Source of the DNA: Caryophanales bacterium UBA7057
GTDB taxonomy: Bacteria; Bacillota_I; Bacilli_A; RF39; UBA660
Direction: 5' to 3'
NCBI GenBank assembly: GCA_002493865.1
Contig: DLAC01000051.1
Location: forward strand, 1 to 10,111
Length of the DNA: 10,111 nucleotides
The notes below the pieces were generated by a model. That model was not told the origin of the DNA. It saw only the letters and a program-made list of their open reading frames with translations, and ran no database searches. Below, piece by piece: positions 1 through 5,856 of the stretch (position 1 is its first letter; each line of letters begins with the position of its first letter). The translations under genes were made by a program, and so were the position numbers.

Positions 1-47
1 GACTTCCAAATGAAAATTAACGTAGCCTATATTTTGACGCTTTTCTA

Positions 48-76
48 TTTACTTTTAAAGAAAAAAGTGCTATAAT
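48..76 (+). promoter_or_regulatory. Candidate sigma-A promoter P1 of the giant gene
   Basis: The -35-like TTTACT (48-53) is followed after 17 nt by a perfect -10 TATAAT (71-76), which is preceded by TG plus one base (extended -10, TGC at 68-70). A start of transcription near 83 would give a leader of about 107 nt before the ATG at 190. The box match and spacing are seen directly; activity is inferred. Confidence 0.6.
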
Positions 77-132
77 ATGACACATTAAGTCAGTGGGTTG
101 TGATTGAAAATAGAAATATTCCCAAAAAATAA

Positions 133-161
133 TTGAATTATGGCCTACATTTTAGTATAAT
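133..161 (+). promoter_or_regulatory. Candidate second promoter P2 of the giant gene
   Basis: TTGAAT (133-138) and TATAAT (156-161) are separated by 17 nt. A transcript from here would begin near 168 and have a leader of only about 20 nt, with the Shine-Dalgarno sequence almost at its 5' end. Together with P1 this would be a tandem arrangement. In A/T-rich DNA such matches also occur by chance. Confidence 0.4.
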
Positions 162-176
162 TAAACTAGTAATAAT

Positions 177-183
177 AGGAGGA
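177..183 (+). promoter_or_regulatory. Shine-Dalgarno site that fixes the giant gene's start
   Basis: AGGAGGA lies 6 nt upstream of the ATG at 190. It decides against the in-frame TTG at 133, which has no comparable site. The extra residues obtained from TTG are merely the translation of the P2 promoter and this ribosome binding site. Confidence 0.85.
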
Positions 184-189
184 CTAGCA

Positions 190-3100
190 ATGGATAAATT
201 AGTAATGAGTGATGATTTCACAGTCAATGAGTTTTTAGATCAAATGCTAGATGCTAAGGAACAATCTGGAAGAGACGTAATTGGGGAGATCAATGGACTT
301 TCTGTTTCAACAGAAGGTTGTACCACTAGAATGCAATTACAAAATAAAGTAGCAAGTGCGATGAGTAATTATATTCAAACACCAAACGAAAATCCTACGA
401 AAAGACAACAAGATGACATGACAATCATGTTGGATGAAAGTATTGTTCCAAAAGCTGATTGGAATGATCCTAATGACGTTTTAGATTGGATCAATGAATC
501 TACTAAAAACTTAAATGACCCAGAGTTCGCAAGAACTGTGTACACGGATGGTAAAACTCCTGCAGAAGTTATGTTAGACATGTTGAAATCTCATGGTTAT
601 GGTGAAGTTCGTGAGGATCAAAGCGAAGCAGAAAATGAAATTAATGCCAAAATGAGTGATCTAGAAAATTATGGCTTTTTAGCATCTGACCTTTTTGAAG
701 GTGAAACGGTTGCTTTATCTCAATCACAATCCATGAAAGAACCTCCTGAAGCTGTTATGGAAACATTGACTGGGGAAGTGGAACCTGTTTCCCGTAGTGA
801 AGAAGATGAATATAGATTTTTATCACAAGATGCAGGCGAATTTGAAGATGGTTTTGTTCCTGATGAAGATGACTATGAAGAGGAAACACGGTTAGTATCA
901 CCAGCGAATGCAATAACTGATCCAAGTATGTATACAGCAAGTGCCGCAGAATCAGAACTTGCTGAGATTCAAAGACAATTAGAAGAAATTGAAAGAGATG
1001 AACCTAATTATCAAGCATCACAATCTGCCGAAGAAGTTCAAAGAGAACTAGAAAGAATAGAAGCAGAAAATTTAGAAAGAGTAAAGAATGATTCTATACA
1101 AAATGATGAATCATCTTTTGCAGATCGTTTAGACGCTGGACTTAACAATGCTGCTAGACTTGGGTTATTGGATAGTATGAGGAAACCTTTAGAAACTGAG
1201 GTTGAAGATAGTCATTGGACTATTGGACGAGATGAGAAAGAGGAAGAATTATTAAAAGCAAAACCAAAGGATGTCGAAACTCATTCTATGCAAGCTGAAG
1301 GACAATCACCTGAAACACCAGGTGAGACAGGAGAAGAATTCTTTACTACAAAGTCAAAAGATACAGAAAACGGTACTATACAAGAAACGATTCCTTCTTT
1401 CGAAACAAAAGCAAAAGACGATGAAGAGGAAGAATTCTTGAGAACAAAACCAAAAGAGAATCCTTTAGGTGCTGAACAAGAGAACAATGAATTTCTTCAA
1501 GTAAAACCGAAAGATGCGGATGTTGCAGAACTAGAAGCATTCCAAGCAAAATATGGACCAACCGCAAACATGGAAGAAATGAAAATTGTAAAACGTGTAG
1601 AGCAAGAATTAGTAGACCTAACAGAACGTCGTAAAGAACTTAAAGATGAATTAGTTGAAATTTATGAAGAATTAAAAAATCCTTCTAAGGTAGTAGTTGG
1701 AAGTACAAGAATTGCCAATATAGACAATAAAACCAATAGTGATTTAGCAATTCAAGCAGTAAAAGAAAAGGTAAACCTTAGTACAACTGCAGTACGGAAT
1801 AGCCAAGCAATACTAGATTTTTATAAAGCAGCAGAAGAACATAATATTTTTGATATTGTAAGAGCATCTAATTCTACAAAGGCATTAGGAACTGATCATA
1901 TATTTACGACTGTACTAACAAATGCCCTGAATGAAATTGCTAAAACATATTATGGAAAAACACCTGATGAATTACAAGAAGTATTAATAGCTAGTACAAA
2001 AAAATTAAACGAAACAAGAAGTTTATTAACACTTTTGATTAATCAATCTGTTACAAATGAATACTTACAACCTGTAAAAAGGTCTTTTGAAGAAATTTCA
2101 AACGATCATTCAAAAGAAAAAATATTATCTACTATGATTGAAATTCAAAATCTTGGTGAGAATTATCATCATAGAGAGGAGTTGCTTGAAACTTTAAATC
2201 AGATTTCTAATATATACTATGGAAAATCAGCAGAGGAAATTAAAAATCAAATATTGGATTCTAGTAAAGCATGCAATGAAGCACGTAACGAAATTCAATT
2301 ATCTATAAAAAGACAAAGAGAATTGGATGGAGACTTAGGTACATATAAGGAAAATGAGAATTCTACAGGTACATCGTATAACGAAGCAACTGCTCAATAC
2401 TTGAAAGCGCTTCAAAGCCATGCAGCAATAGATATTGCCAATGCATTTAACTCAATGAGTACAGAGGAAAATCGAAGTAAATTTACTGAAGACTTACGTA
2501 ATTTAGAAGATTTTTCAATGGTACATTATCATATGACAGCAGAGGAACTTAGAAATAAAATGTTGGGAGCTAATACTAATGTTTCTAAAGTTTCAGAGGT
2601 AACTATCCAATTTACAAACCTTGATAATGCACTACAGAAAGCAGTAATGAACCATTCAAAAGAAAACATTCTAGAAGCAGCAACCCTTGCTCAAAAATTA
2701 GATCCAAAAGAGCCAAGTAAAGTTGCTATCGACAAAGCCTTAAATCAATTAGCAGTTACCCACCTAAATAAAAATTTAACAGAGCTTAGATGGCAAGATG
2801 CAAAAGAAGCAATAGAAGAAGCCAAAATGAGTACAAATCCAAATGCACAAGAAGCAATGCAAAGATTTAATCAGGCTAATAAAACTTATGCGAAATCTGA
2901 TATTATTGTTGCTCTCAATATGGCAAAAGAAGCTGAGTGCCCTGAATTAGTATCTGCTCTCAATAAAATGGCAATTGCTTACTATGGAGTAAATGCAGAG
3001 GTATTAACTAGTCAATTTAAGAACTATAGTAAAGCATTAAGCGAAGTACAAAATTTAATATCAAGTGACAAAATTCCAAAAGATGCAAAAGAAAATGAAG

Positions 3101-4020
3101 CAATGCAATTGTTCCATCAAGCAGTACAGTCAAAAAGTGAAGAAGACATTATGAAGGCTTTAGATGCAGCCAATAATCTTCCAAGTTACCATCCAATGAA
3201 ACAAGCAATTCTAGATGCATTAAATGCACAGTTAGTGTTAGTCACTAGAGAAAAGCCTATGACTTTTGATGAACCAACAGTTGTAGTGAATGACAATAAA
3301 AAAGAATTACAAAAGAAAGCAACTGCTTTACTTCAAGAGTATAAGAAAGTAGACCAAGACATCAAAAAGCGTCAAAGTGACCTAAATCAATATGCTAAAA
3401 ATAAAGAGAAGGAAAAAGAAAAATTACAAGAACCTCCTGCAAAAGTCATCAATGAGACAACAAATACCAATCCTAATTTATTTAAAAGAGCATGTAGAGG
3501 TGCAAAAGAAGCGCTAAAACAAATGTCATTAAAGAAAGTAGCAAAAACCGTAGTAAAAGCTGCTGCGATTGGTGCTGTAGCATACATTGCACCAATACCT
3601 CTAGCAGTTGGATATTTAGGATATAAGCTTTTAAGAAATCCAGAAAAAGCCAAACAGCAAAAAGAAGAAAGTAAACAGAAAAGAAAAGAACAACTTCAAA
3701 GTATACGAAATGCATTTATGCTAGAGGAAGATGAACCTGTACCAAACTTCGAAGAAAAGCCAAAGGTAGAATCAAAAACCCAAGAGGAAATCAAATTCTA
3801 TAGAGCAGAAGAAGATGAATGGGTAAGACTCCATGGCAAGGACGAATTAGTACAAGAAGCTGTAAATGGAGGAATCATTGGTGCTGCAATAGGTGAAGGA
3901 CCAGTCGAAGAATACACCAATGAAGAAATCATGAATTACTTACATAATGGAAAATTGGAATTCTTAACAGAGGCAGTAGAAGAAGAAGAGTATGAGGGAG
4001 AAGTAAAAAGGGGAAGATAA
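190..4020 (+). CDS. Very large acidic helical-repeat and coiled-coil protein, function unknown
   Basis: I do not recognise a family for this 1276-aa protein. In order it shows: an acidic N-terminal part without a signal peptide (MDKLVMSDDF...); a short coiled coil at about 256-297 with two similar heptad units (IQRQLEEIE, VQRELERIE); five degenerate KPKD-type short repeats (351-442); a charged coiled coil (about 461-497); six tandem helical repeats of about 65-105 residues (534-1022); another Lys/Glu/Gln-rich coil (about 1035-1080); a strongly basic stretch around one hydrophobic segment (1121-1147, Ala/Gly/Ile/Val-rich with internal Pro); and an acidic tail. There is no LPXTG motif, Walker motif or recognisable catalytic motif. 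The start at 190 is set by AGGAGGA. An 82-aa gene begins 1 nt after the stop, so the two are probably co-translated. A scaffold, cytoskeletal or membrane-tethering role would suit the architecture, but that is inference only. Confidence 0.9.
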   Translation: MDKLVMSDDFTVNEFLDQMLDAKEQSGRDVIGEINGLSVSTEGCTTRMQLQNKVASAMSNYIQTPNENPTKRQQDDMTIMLDESIVPKADWNDPNDVLDWINESTKNLNDPEFARTVYTDGKTPAEVMLDMLKSHGYGEVREDQSEAENEINAKMSDLENYGFLASDLFEGETVALSQSQSMKEPPEAVMETLTGEVEPVSRSEEDEYRFLSQDAGEFEDGFVPDEDDYEEETRLVSPANAITDPSMYTASAAESELAEIQRQLEEIERDEPNYQASQSAEEVQRELERIEAENLERVKNDSIQNDESSFADRLDAGLNNAARLGLLDSMRKPLETEVEDSHWTIGRDEKEEELLKAKPKDVETHSMQAEGQSPETPGETGEEFFTTKSKDTENGTIQETIPSFETKAKDDEEEEFLRTKPKENPLGAEQENNEFLQVKPKDADVAELEAFQAKYGPTANMEEMKIVKRVEQELVDLTERRKELKDELVEIYEELKNPSKVVVGSTRIANIDNKTNSDLAIQAVKEKVNLSTTAVRNSQAILDFYKAAEEHNIFDIVRASNSTKALGTDHIFTTVLTNALNEIAKTYYGKTPDELQEVLIASTKKLNETRSLLTLLINQSVTNEYLQPVKRSFEEISNDHSKEKILSTMIEIQNLGENYHHREELLETLNQISNIYYGKSAEEIKNQILDSSKACNEARNEIQLSIKRQRELDGDLGTYKENENSTGTSYNEATAQYLKALQSHAAIDIANAFNSMSTEENRSKFTEDLRNLEDFSMVHYHMTAEELRNKMLGANTNVSKVSEVTIQFTNLDNALQKAVMNHSKENILEAATLAQKLDPKEPSKVAIDKALNQLAVTHLNKNLTELRWQDAKEAIEEAKMSTNPNAQEAMQRFNQANKTYAKSDIIVALNMAKEAECPELVSALNKMAIAYYGVNAEVLTSQFKNYSKALSEVQNLISSDKIPKDAKENEAMQLFHQAVQSKSEEDIMKALDAANNLPSYHPMKQAILDALNAQLVLVTREKPMTFDEPTVVVNDNKKELQKKATALLQEYKKVDQDIKKRQSDLNQYAKNKEKEKEKLQEPPAKVINETTNTNPNLFKRACRGAKEALKQMSLKKVAKTVVKAAAIGAVAYIAPIPLAVGYLGYKLLRNPEKAKQQKEESKQKRKEQLQSIRNAFMLEEDEPVPNFEEKPKVESKTQEEIKFYRAEEDEWVRLHGKDELVQEAVNGGIIGAAIGEGPVEEYTNEEIMNYLHNGKLEFLTEAVEEEEYEGEVKRGR
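1240..1515 (+). repeat. Five degenerate short repeats, consensus [E/N]E[F/L][F/L]xxK[P/S/A]K[D/E]
   Basis: Within the giant protein, residues 351-361 (EEELLKAKPKD), 381-391 (GEEFFTTKSKD), about 402-410 (PSFETKAKD), 413-423 (EEEFLRTKPKE) and 432-442 (NNEFLQVKPKD) share one pattern. The KxK[D/E] ends are spaced 30, 19, 13 and 19 residues apart, in a stretch rich in Glu, Thr, Pro and Gly that is probably disordered. Repeated short linear motifs like this often bind a partner; no partner can be named. Confidence 0.7.
1789..3246 (+). repeat. Six diverged tandem helical repeats in the giant protein
   Basis: Approximate repeat units are residues 534-621, 622-728, 729-808, 809-881, 882-957 and 958-1022. 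Each has a first helix of the type (F/Y)xxAxxxHSxExIxxAL, a loop, then a second helix containing (A/T)LNxxAxxYYGK and a [T/S]x[D/E]EL tail. The LN or equivalent lies at 580, 669, 772, 851, 924 and 1011. Clearest matches: HSKEKIL (R2) with HSKENIL (R4); EAMQRF (R5) with EAMQLF (R6); YYGKTPDEL (R1) with YYGKSAEEI (R2). Units R3 and R4 have lost the YYG. R5 and R6 share the 12-mer GAAGCAATGCAA (2851-2862 and 3097-3108), but otherwise the DNA has diverged, so the duplication is old. Confidence 0.75.
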
Positions 4021-4021
4021 A

Positions 4022-4270
4022 ATGAATAATAAAATTAATCATATTTTAACTCTAGAAGATGGCTTAAAATTCTTAGTAATTAATCAAGTGATTTTCAGAG
4101 AAAAAAATTATTATTTCGTGGCTAGGATTACAGAGGATGAGAATGATATAACAGGTGAATACCGAATTTTAGAAGAAGAAAAACGTGGAGAAGATACTTA
4201 TCTTTCAACTGTAAGAGATGCTGATACAGTGCGTATGTTAGCGGAATATTTAGATCCACAAGAACAATAA
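4022..4270 (+). CDS. Small DUF1292-like protein of unknown function
   Basis: This 82-aa acidic protein has no signal peptide or membrane segment. Its layout (an opening like ILTLEDGLKFLVINQV, then xxNYYFVARI, an acidic turn, EYRILEEE, and a C-terminal (D)ADTVRMLAEYL) resembles the small beta-rich DUF1292 (YrzB-like) proteins of Firmicutes. That family has no firm function, and the assignment here is by pattern only. The ATG lies 1 nt after the stop of the giant gene, with a purine-rich AAGGGGAAG ribosome binding site overlapping that gene's last codons. The two are therefore almost certainly one transcript and perhaps translationally coupled. A strong terminator follows directly, so this pair forms its own unit, separate from the tsa genes. 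Confidence 0.8.
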   Translation: MNNKINHILTLEDGLKFLVINQVIFREKNYYFVARITEDENDITGEYRILEEEKRGEDTYLSTVRDADTVRMLAEYLDPQEQ

Positions 4271-4284
4271 TAGAAAAAAAGATT

Positions 4285-4312
4285 AAAATAGGTTGTCTAA
4301 CCTATTTTTTTT
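4285..4312 (+). terminator. Rho-independent terminator after the giant-protein unit
   Basis: Two perfectly complementary 10-nt arms, AAAATAGGTT (4285-4294) and AACCTATTTT (4299-4308), enclose the 4-nt loop GTCT. The T-run spans 4305-4312. It begins 14 nt after the stop of the 82-aa gene. An A-tract upstream (4274-4280) could also let it act on the opposite strand. Confidence 0.9.
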
Positions 4313-4322
4313 CTGTTATAAT
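4293..4322 (+). promoter_or_regulatory. Candidate promoter of the tsa operon, overlapping the terminator
   Basis: TTGTCT (4293-4298), lying at the loop of the terminator hairpin, and a perfect TATAAT (4317-4322) with an upstream TG (extended -10) are 18 nt apart. Predicted start of transcription is near 4329. This rules out the in-frame ATG at 4321, which is part of the -10 box. It leaves a leader of only about 10 nt before the ATG at 4339. Confidence 0.6.
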
Positions 4323-4338
4323 GAATTTGGTGATAAAA

Positions 4339-4797
4339 ATGGCATACAAAATTACAAGTAGAAGTGAAAAAGATACAGTAGAATTAGCACAGAATATTGA
4401 ATCAGAGAAATTCCCAAATATGGTAATTTGTTTAATTGGTGATTTAGGAAGTGGGAAAACAGTATTTACCAAAGGATTTGCTTCTTCTTTAGGAATTGAA
4501 GAAGCAATTACTTCCCCTACTTTTAATATAATTAAGGAATATACAACCGGTGAAATGGATTTATATCATATGGATGTATATCGTCTAGATGGTAAAGTTG
4601 AAGAACTGGGAATTGAGGAATACTATAAAAAGGATGGAGTTGTAATCATCGAGTGGGCAGATATGATTAAGGATTATCTTCCAGAAGACCGATTAGAAAT
4701 TAAAATTCGTATTTCCGAAGATTCTGAAGACGTAAGAATTATTACGATTACTCCTTATGGTAGAGAATACGAAGAACTATGTGAGGCTGTATTATGA
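4339..4797 (+). CDS. tsaE: TsaE, tRNA t6A-biosynthesis ATPase
   Basis: TsaE is the small P-loop ATPase that works with TsaB and TsaD in the cytoplasm during transfer of the threonylcarbamoyl group to adenosine 37 of ANN-decoding tRNAs. The Walker A motif GDLGSGKT lies at residues 34-41, the family's SPTF at 59-62, LYHMDVYRL at 75-83 and the IIEWAD Walker-B-like motif near 103-108. The length of 152 aa is normal. I chose the ATG at 4339 because a GGTGAT Shine-Dalgarno (4329-4334) precedes it and because the upstream ATG at 4321 overlaps the -10 box; MAYKITSRS also resembles the usual family N-terminus. The stop overlaps the tsaB start (ATGA). It is the first gene of the t6A operon. Confidence 0.95.
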   Translation: MAYKITSRSEKDTVELAQNIESEKFPNMVICLIGDLGSGKTVFTKGFASSLGIEEAITSPTFNIIKEYTTGEMDLYHMDVYRLDGKVEELGIEEYYKKDGVVIIEWADMIKDYLPEDRLEIKIRISEDSEDVRIITITPYGREYEELCEAVL

Positions 4798-5435
4798 AAA
4801 TCCTATATATAGATACAACTACAAGTTATCTATATGGGGCTCTTTGGGATGAAAACAAAGTAGTAGAATCAGTAAGCACAAAACTGGACAAAGATTTGTC
4901 CGTTTTTACTTTACAAAAAATTAAAGAAATGTTTGAAAAAGCAAATTTAGAGCCTAGTAGTATTGATAAAATTATAGTAGTAAATGGACCAGGATCTTTT
5001 ACAGGAATTAGAATCGGGGTAACAATTGCAAAAGTCTATGCTTATAGTTTAAAAAAGAAAATTACAACAATTTCTAGTCTGCAGGCGATGGCACTATCTA
5101 CAAAAAAGAATGTAGAATATAGAATCCCGATCATTGATGCGAGAAGAGGGTATGTATATGCAGCAATCTATGATAAAGACAACATGCCAATATTAAAAGA
5201 ACAATACCTAAGTTTACAAGCATTATTATGTGCAATTGAAAATCTTCCAGGGGACTATACGGTCATTACAAACGATCAGACTGAAATAGAAAATAAAGAG
5301 GAATATTCTCCAAATTATGATAGAATTATTAGTACATATCAGGATCAAGAAGAGTTAAATCCACATGCAGTAAATCCAATCTATTTAAAATTAACAGAAG
5401 CTGAGGAAAAACAAGGTGTAAGTAGCGATGATTGA
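4794..5435 (+). CDS. tsaB: TsaB, t6A threonylcarbamoyltransferase complex subunit
   Basis: TsaB is an inactive ASKHA-fold paralogue of TsaD that dimerises with it and is needed for t6A formation. Diagnostic motifs are visible: MKILYIDTTT at the N-terminus, GPGSFTGIRIG at 65-75, IDARRGYVYAA at 114-124 and the C-terminal NPIYLKLTEAEEK. At 213 aa it is within the family's range of about 210-240. The position usually occupied by HS in the N-terminal domain (KNHSxxLxP in many homologues) reads KDLSVFTL here, so the His is absent; this is a mild divergence in a non-catalytic subunit. The start is fixed by a 4-nt ATGA overlap with tsaE and by GTGAGG (4781-4786), 7 nt upstream. It overlaps rimI by 8 nt. 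Confidence 0.95.
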   Translation: MKILYIDTTTSYLYGALWDENKVVESVSTKLDKDLSVFTLQKIKEMFEKANLEPSSIDKIIVVNGPGSFTGIRIGVTIAKVYAYSLKKKITTISSLQAMALSTKKNVEYRIPIIDARRGYVYAAIYDKDNMPILKEQYLSLQALLCAIENLPGDYTVITNDQTEIENKEEYSPNYDRIISTYQDQEELNPHAVNPIYLKLTEAEEKQGVSSDD

Positions 5436-5856
5436 AAAAATAACTGTGGATAACACAAATCTTCTTGAAATTGAAAAACTTTTTCCACAATTTTTGTGGA
5501 AAAACCAAATAAAAAAAGAATTAGAAACCAATCCCTTTACAAATTATTATATTTATAAAGAAAAGGAAGAAATTCTGGGATTTATAAATTATCATATTTT
5601 ATATGAAAGAGCAGAACTCATCTATATCGCAGTTCGAGAAGAAAAACAAAATCAGGGAATTGGAAGTCAATTATTAGAATTTATGATTCATGATTGTGAA
5701 GAAAAAAACTTAATAAATATTACCTTAGAAGTAAATATTCAAAATCAAAAAGCAATTCAATTATATGAAAAATTTAACTTTGAAAAAAAGGCAATTAGAG
5801 AAAAATACTATCAGGGAATCGATGGGATTTTAATGGAAAAAGAGTTGATAAAATGA
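5428..5856 (+). CDS. rimI: RimI-type N-terminal protein acetyltransferase (GNAT)
   Basis: The 142-aa protein is a single GNAT domain of the RimI branch, whose best-known member acetylates the N-terminal alanine of ribosomal protein S18 using acetyl-CoA. The acetyl-CoA loop reads QNQGIG (74-79), after the strand LIYIAV. The motif-B block, LEVNIQNQKAIQLYEKFNF (100-118), places Glu101 and Tyr113 at the same 12-residue spacing as the catalytic Glu/Tyr pair of Salmonella RimI. FNF replaces the common GF. The position between tsaB and tsaD is the classic one. It overlaps tsaB by 8 nt (AAGGTG ribosome binding site at 5413-5418) and tsaD by 4 nt. The actual substrate in this organism is unknown. Its first 80 bases contain a DnaA-box-like cluster and a perfect hairpin, listed separately. 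Confidence 0.92.
   Translation: MIEKITVDNTNLLEIEKLFPQFLWKNQIKKELETNPFTNYYIYKEKEEILGFINYHILYERAELIYIAVREEKQNQGIGSQLLEFMIHDCEEKNLINITLEVNIQNQKAIQLYEKFNFEKKAIREKYYQGIDGILMEKELIK
5445..5503. promoter_or_regulatory. Three clustered DnaA-box-like 9-mers inside rimI
   Basis: TGTGGATAA at 5445-5453 is the exact complement of the consensus DnaA box TTATCCACA. TTTTCCACA at 5481-5489 (plus strand) and TGTGGAAAA at 5495-5503 (its complement, minus strand) both fit the relaxed form TTWTNCACA. The centres are 36 and 14 nt apart. The sequence match is certain, but whether DnaA binds is unknown. The last two are also the arms of a perfect hairpin and encode FPQFLWK, so protein coding or chance could explain them. 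Confidence 0.4.
5480..5504. repeat. Perfect 11-bp inverted repeat (hairpin) inside rimI
   Basis: TTTTTCCACAA (5480-5490) and TTGTGGAAAAA (5494-5504) are exact complements around a 3-nt TTT loop, about 50 nt into the rimI reading frame. The 3' arm ends in A residues rather than a T-run on either strand, so it is not a standard terminator. A translation-modulating RNA hairpin or a palindromic protein site are the alternatives. Confidence 0.75.

Noticed and set aside
165..187. CTAGT/ACTAG 5-bp stem with the Shine-Dalgarno in its loop (possible RNA thermometer)
   Set aside because: Five A/T-rich pairs across a 12-nt loop would not be stable, and the site itself stays unpaired.
133..189. In-frame TTG start that would give the giant protein a hydrophobic, signal-peptide-like N-terminus (HFSIIKLVIIGGLA)
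   Set aside because: No ribosome binding site precedes it, the bases overlap a promoter match, and the IIGGLA part is the translation of the AGGAGGA site serving the ATG at 190.
3387..3653. Antisense reading frames opposite the giant gene and opposite tsaD
   Set aside because: They are rich in Ser/Phe/Leu as expected from the complement of Lys/Glu-rich coding sequence, and they lack start signals.
4321..4338. Upstream ATG (4321) or GTG (4330) as start of tsaE
   Set aside because: The ATG is part of the TATAAT box, and the GTG overlaps both the predicted transcript start and the GGTGAT ribosome binding site. The ATG at 4339 fits the family N-terminus.
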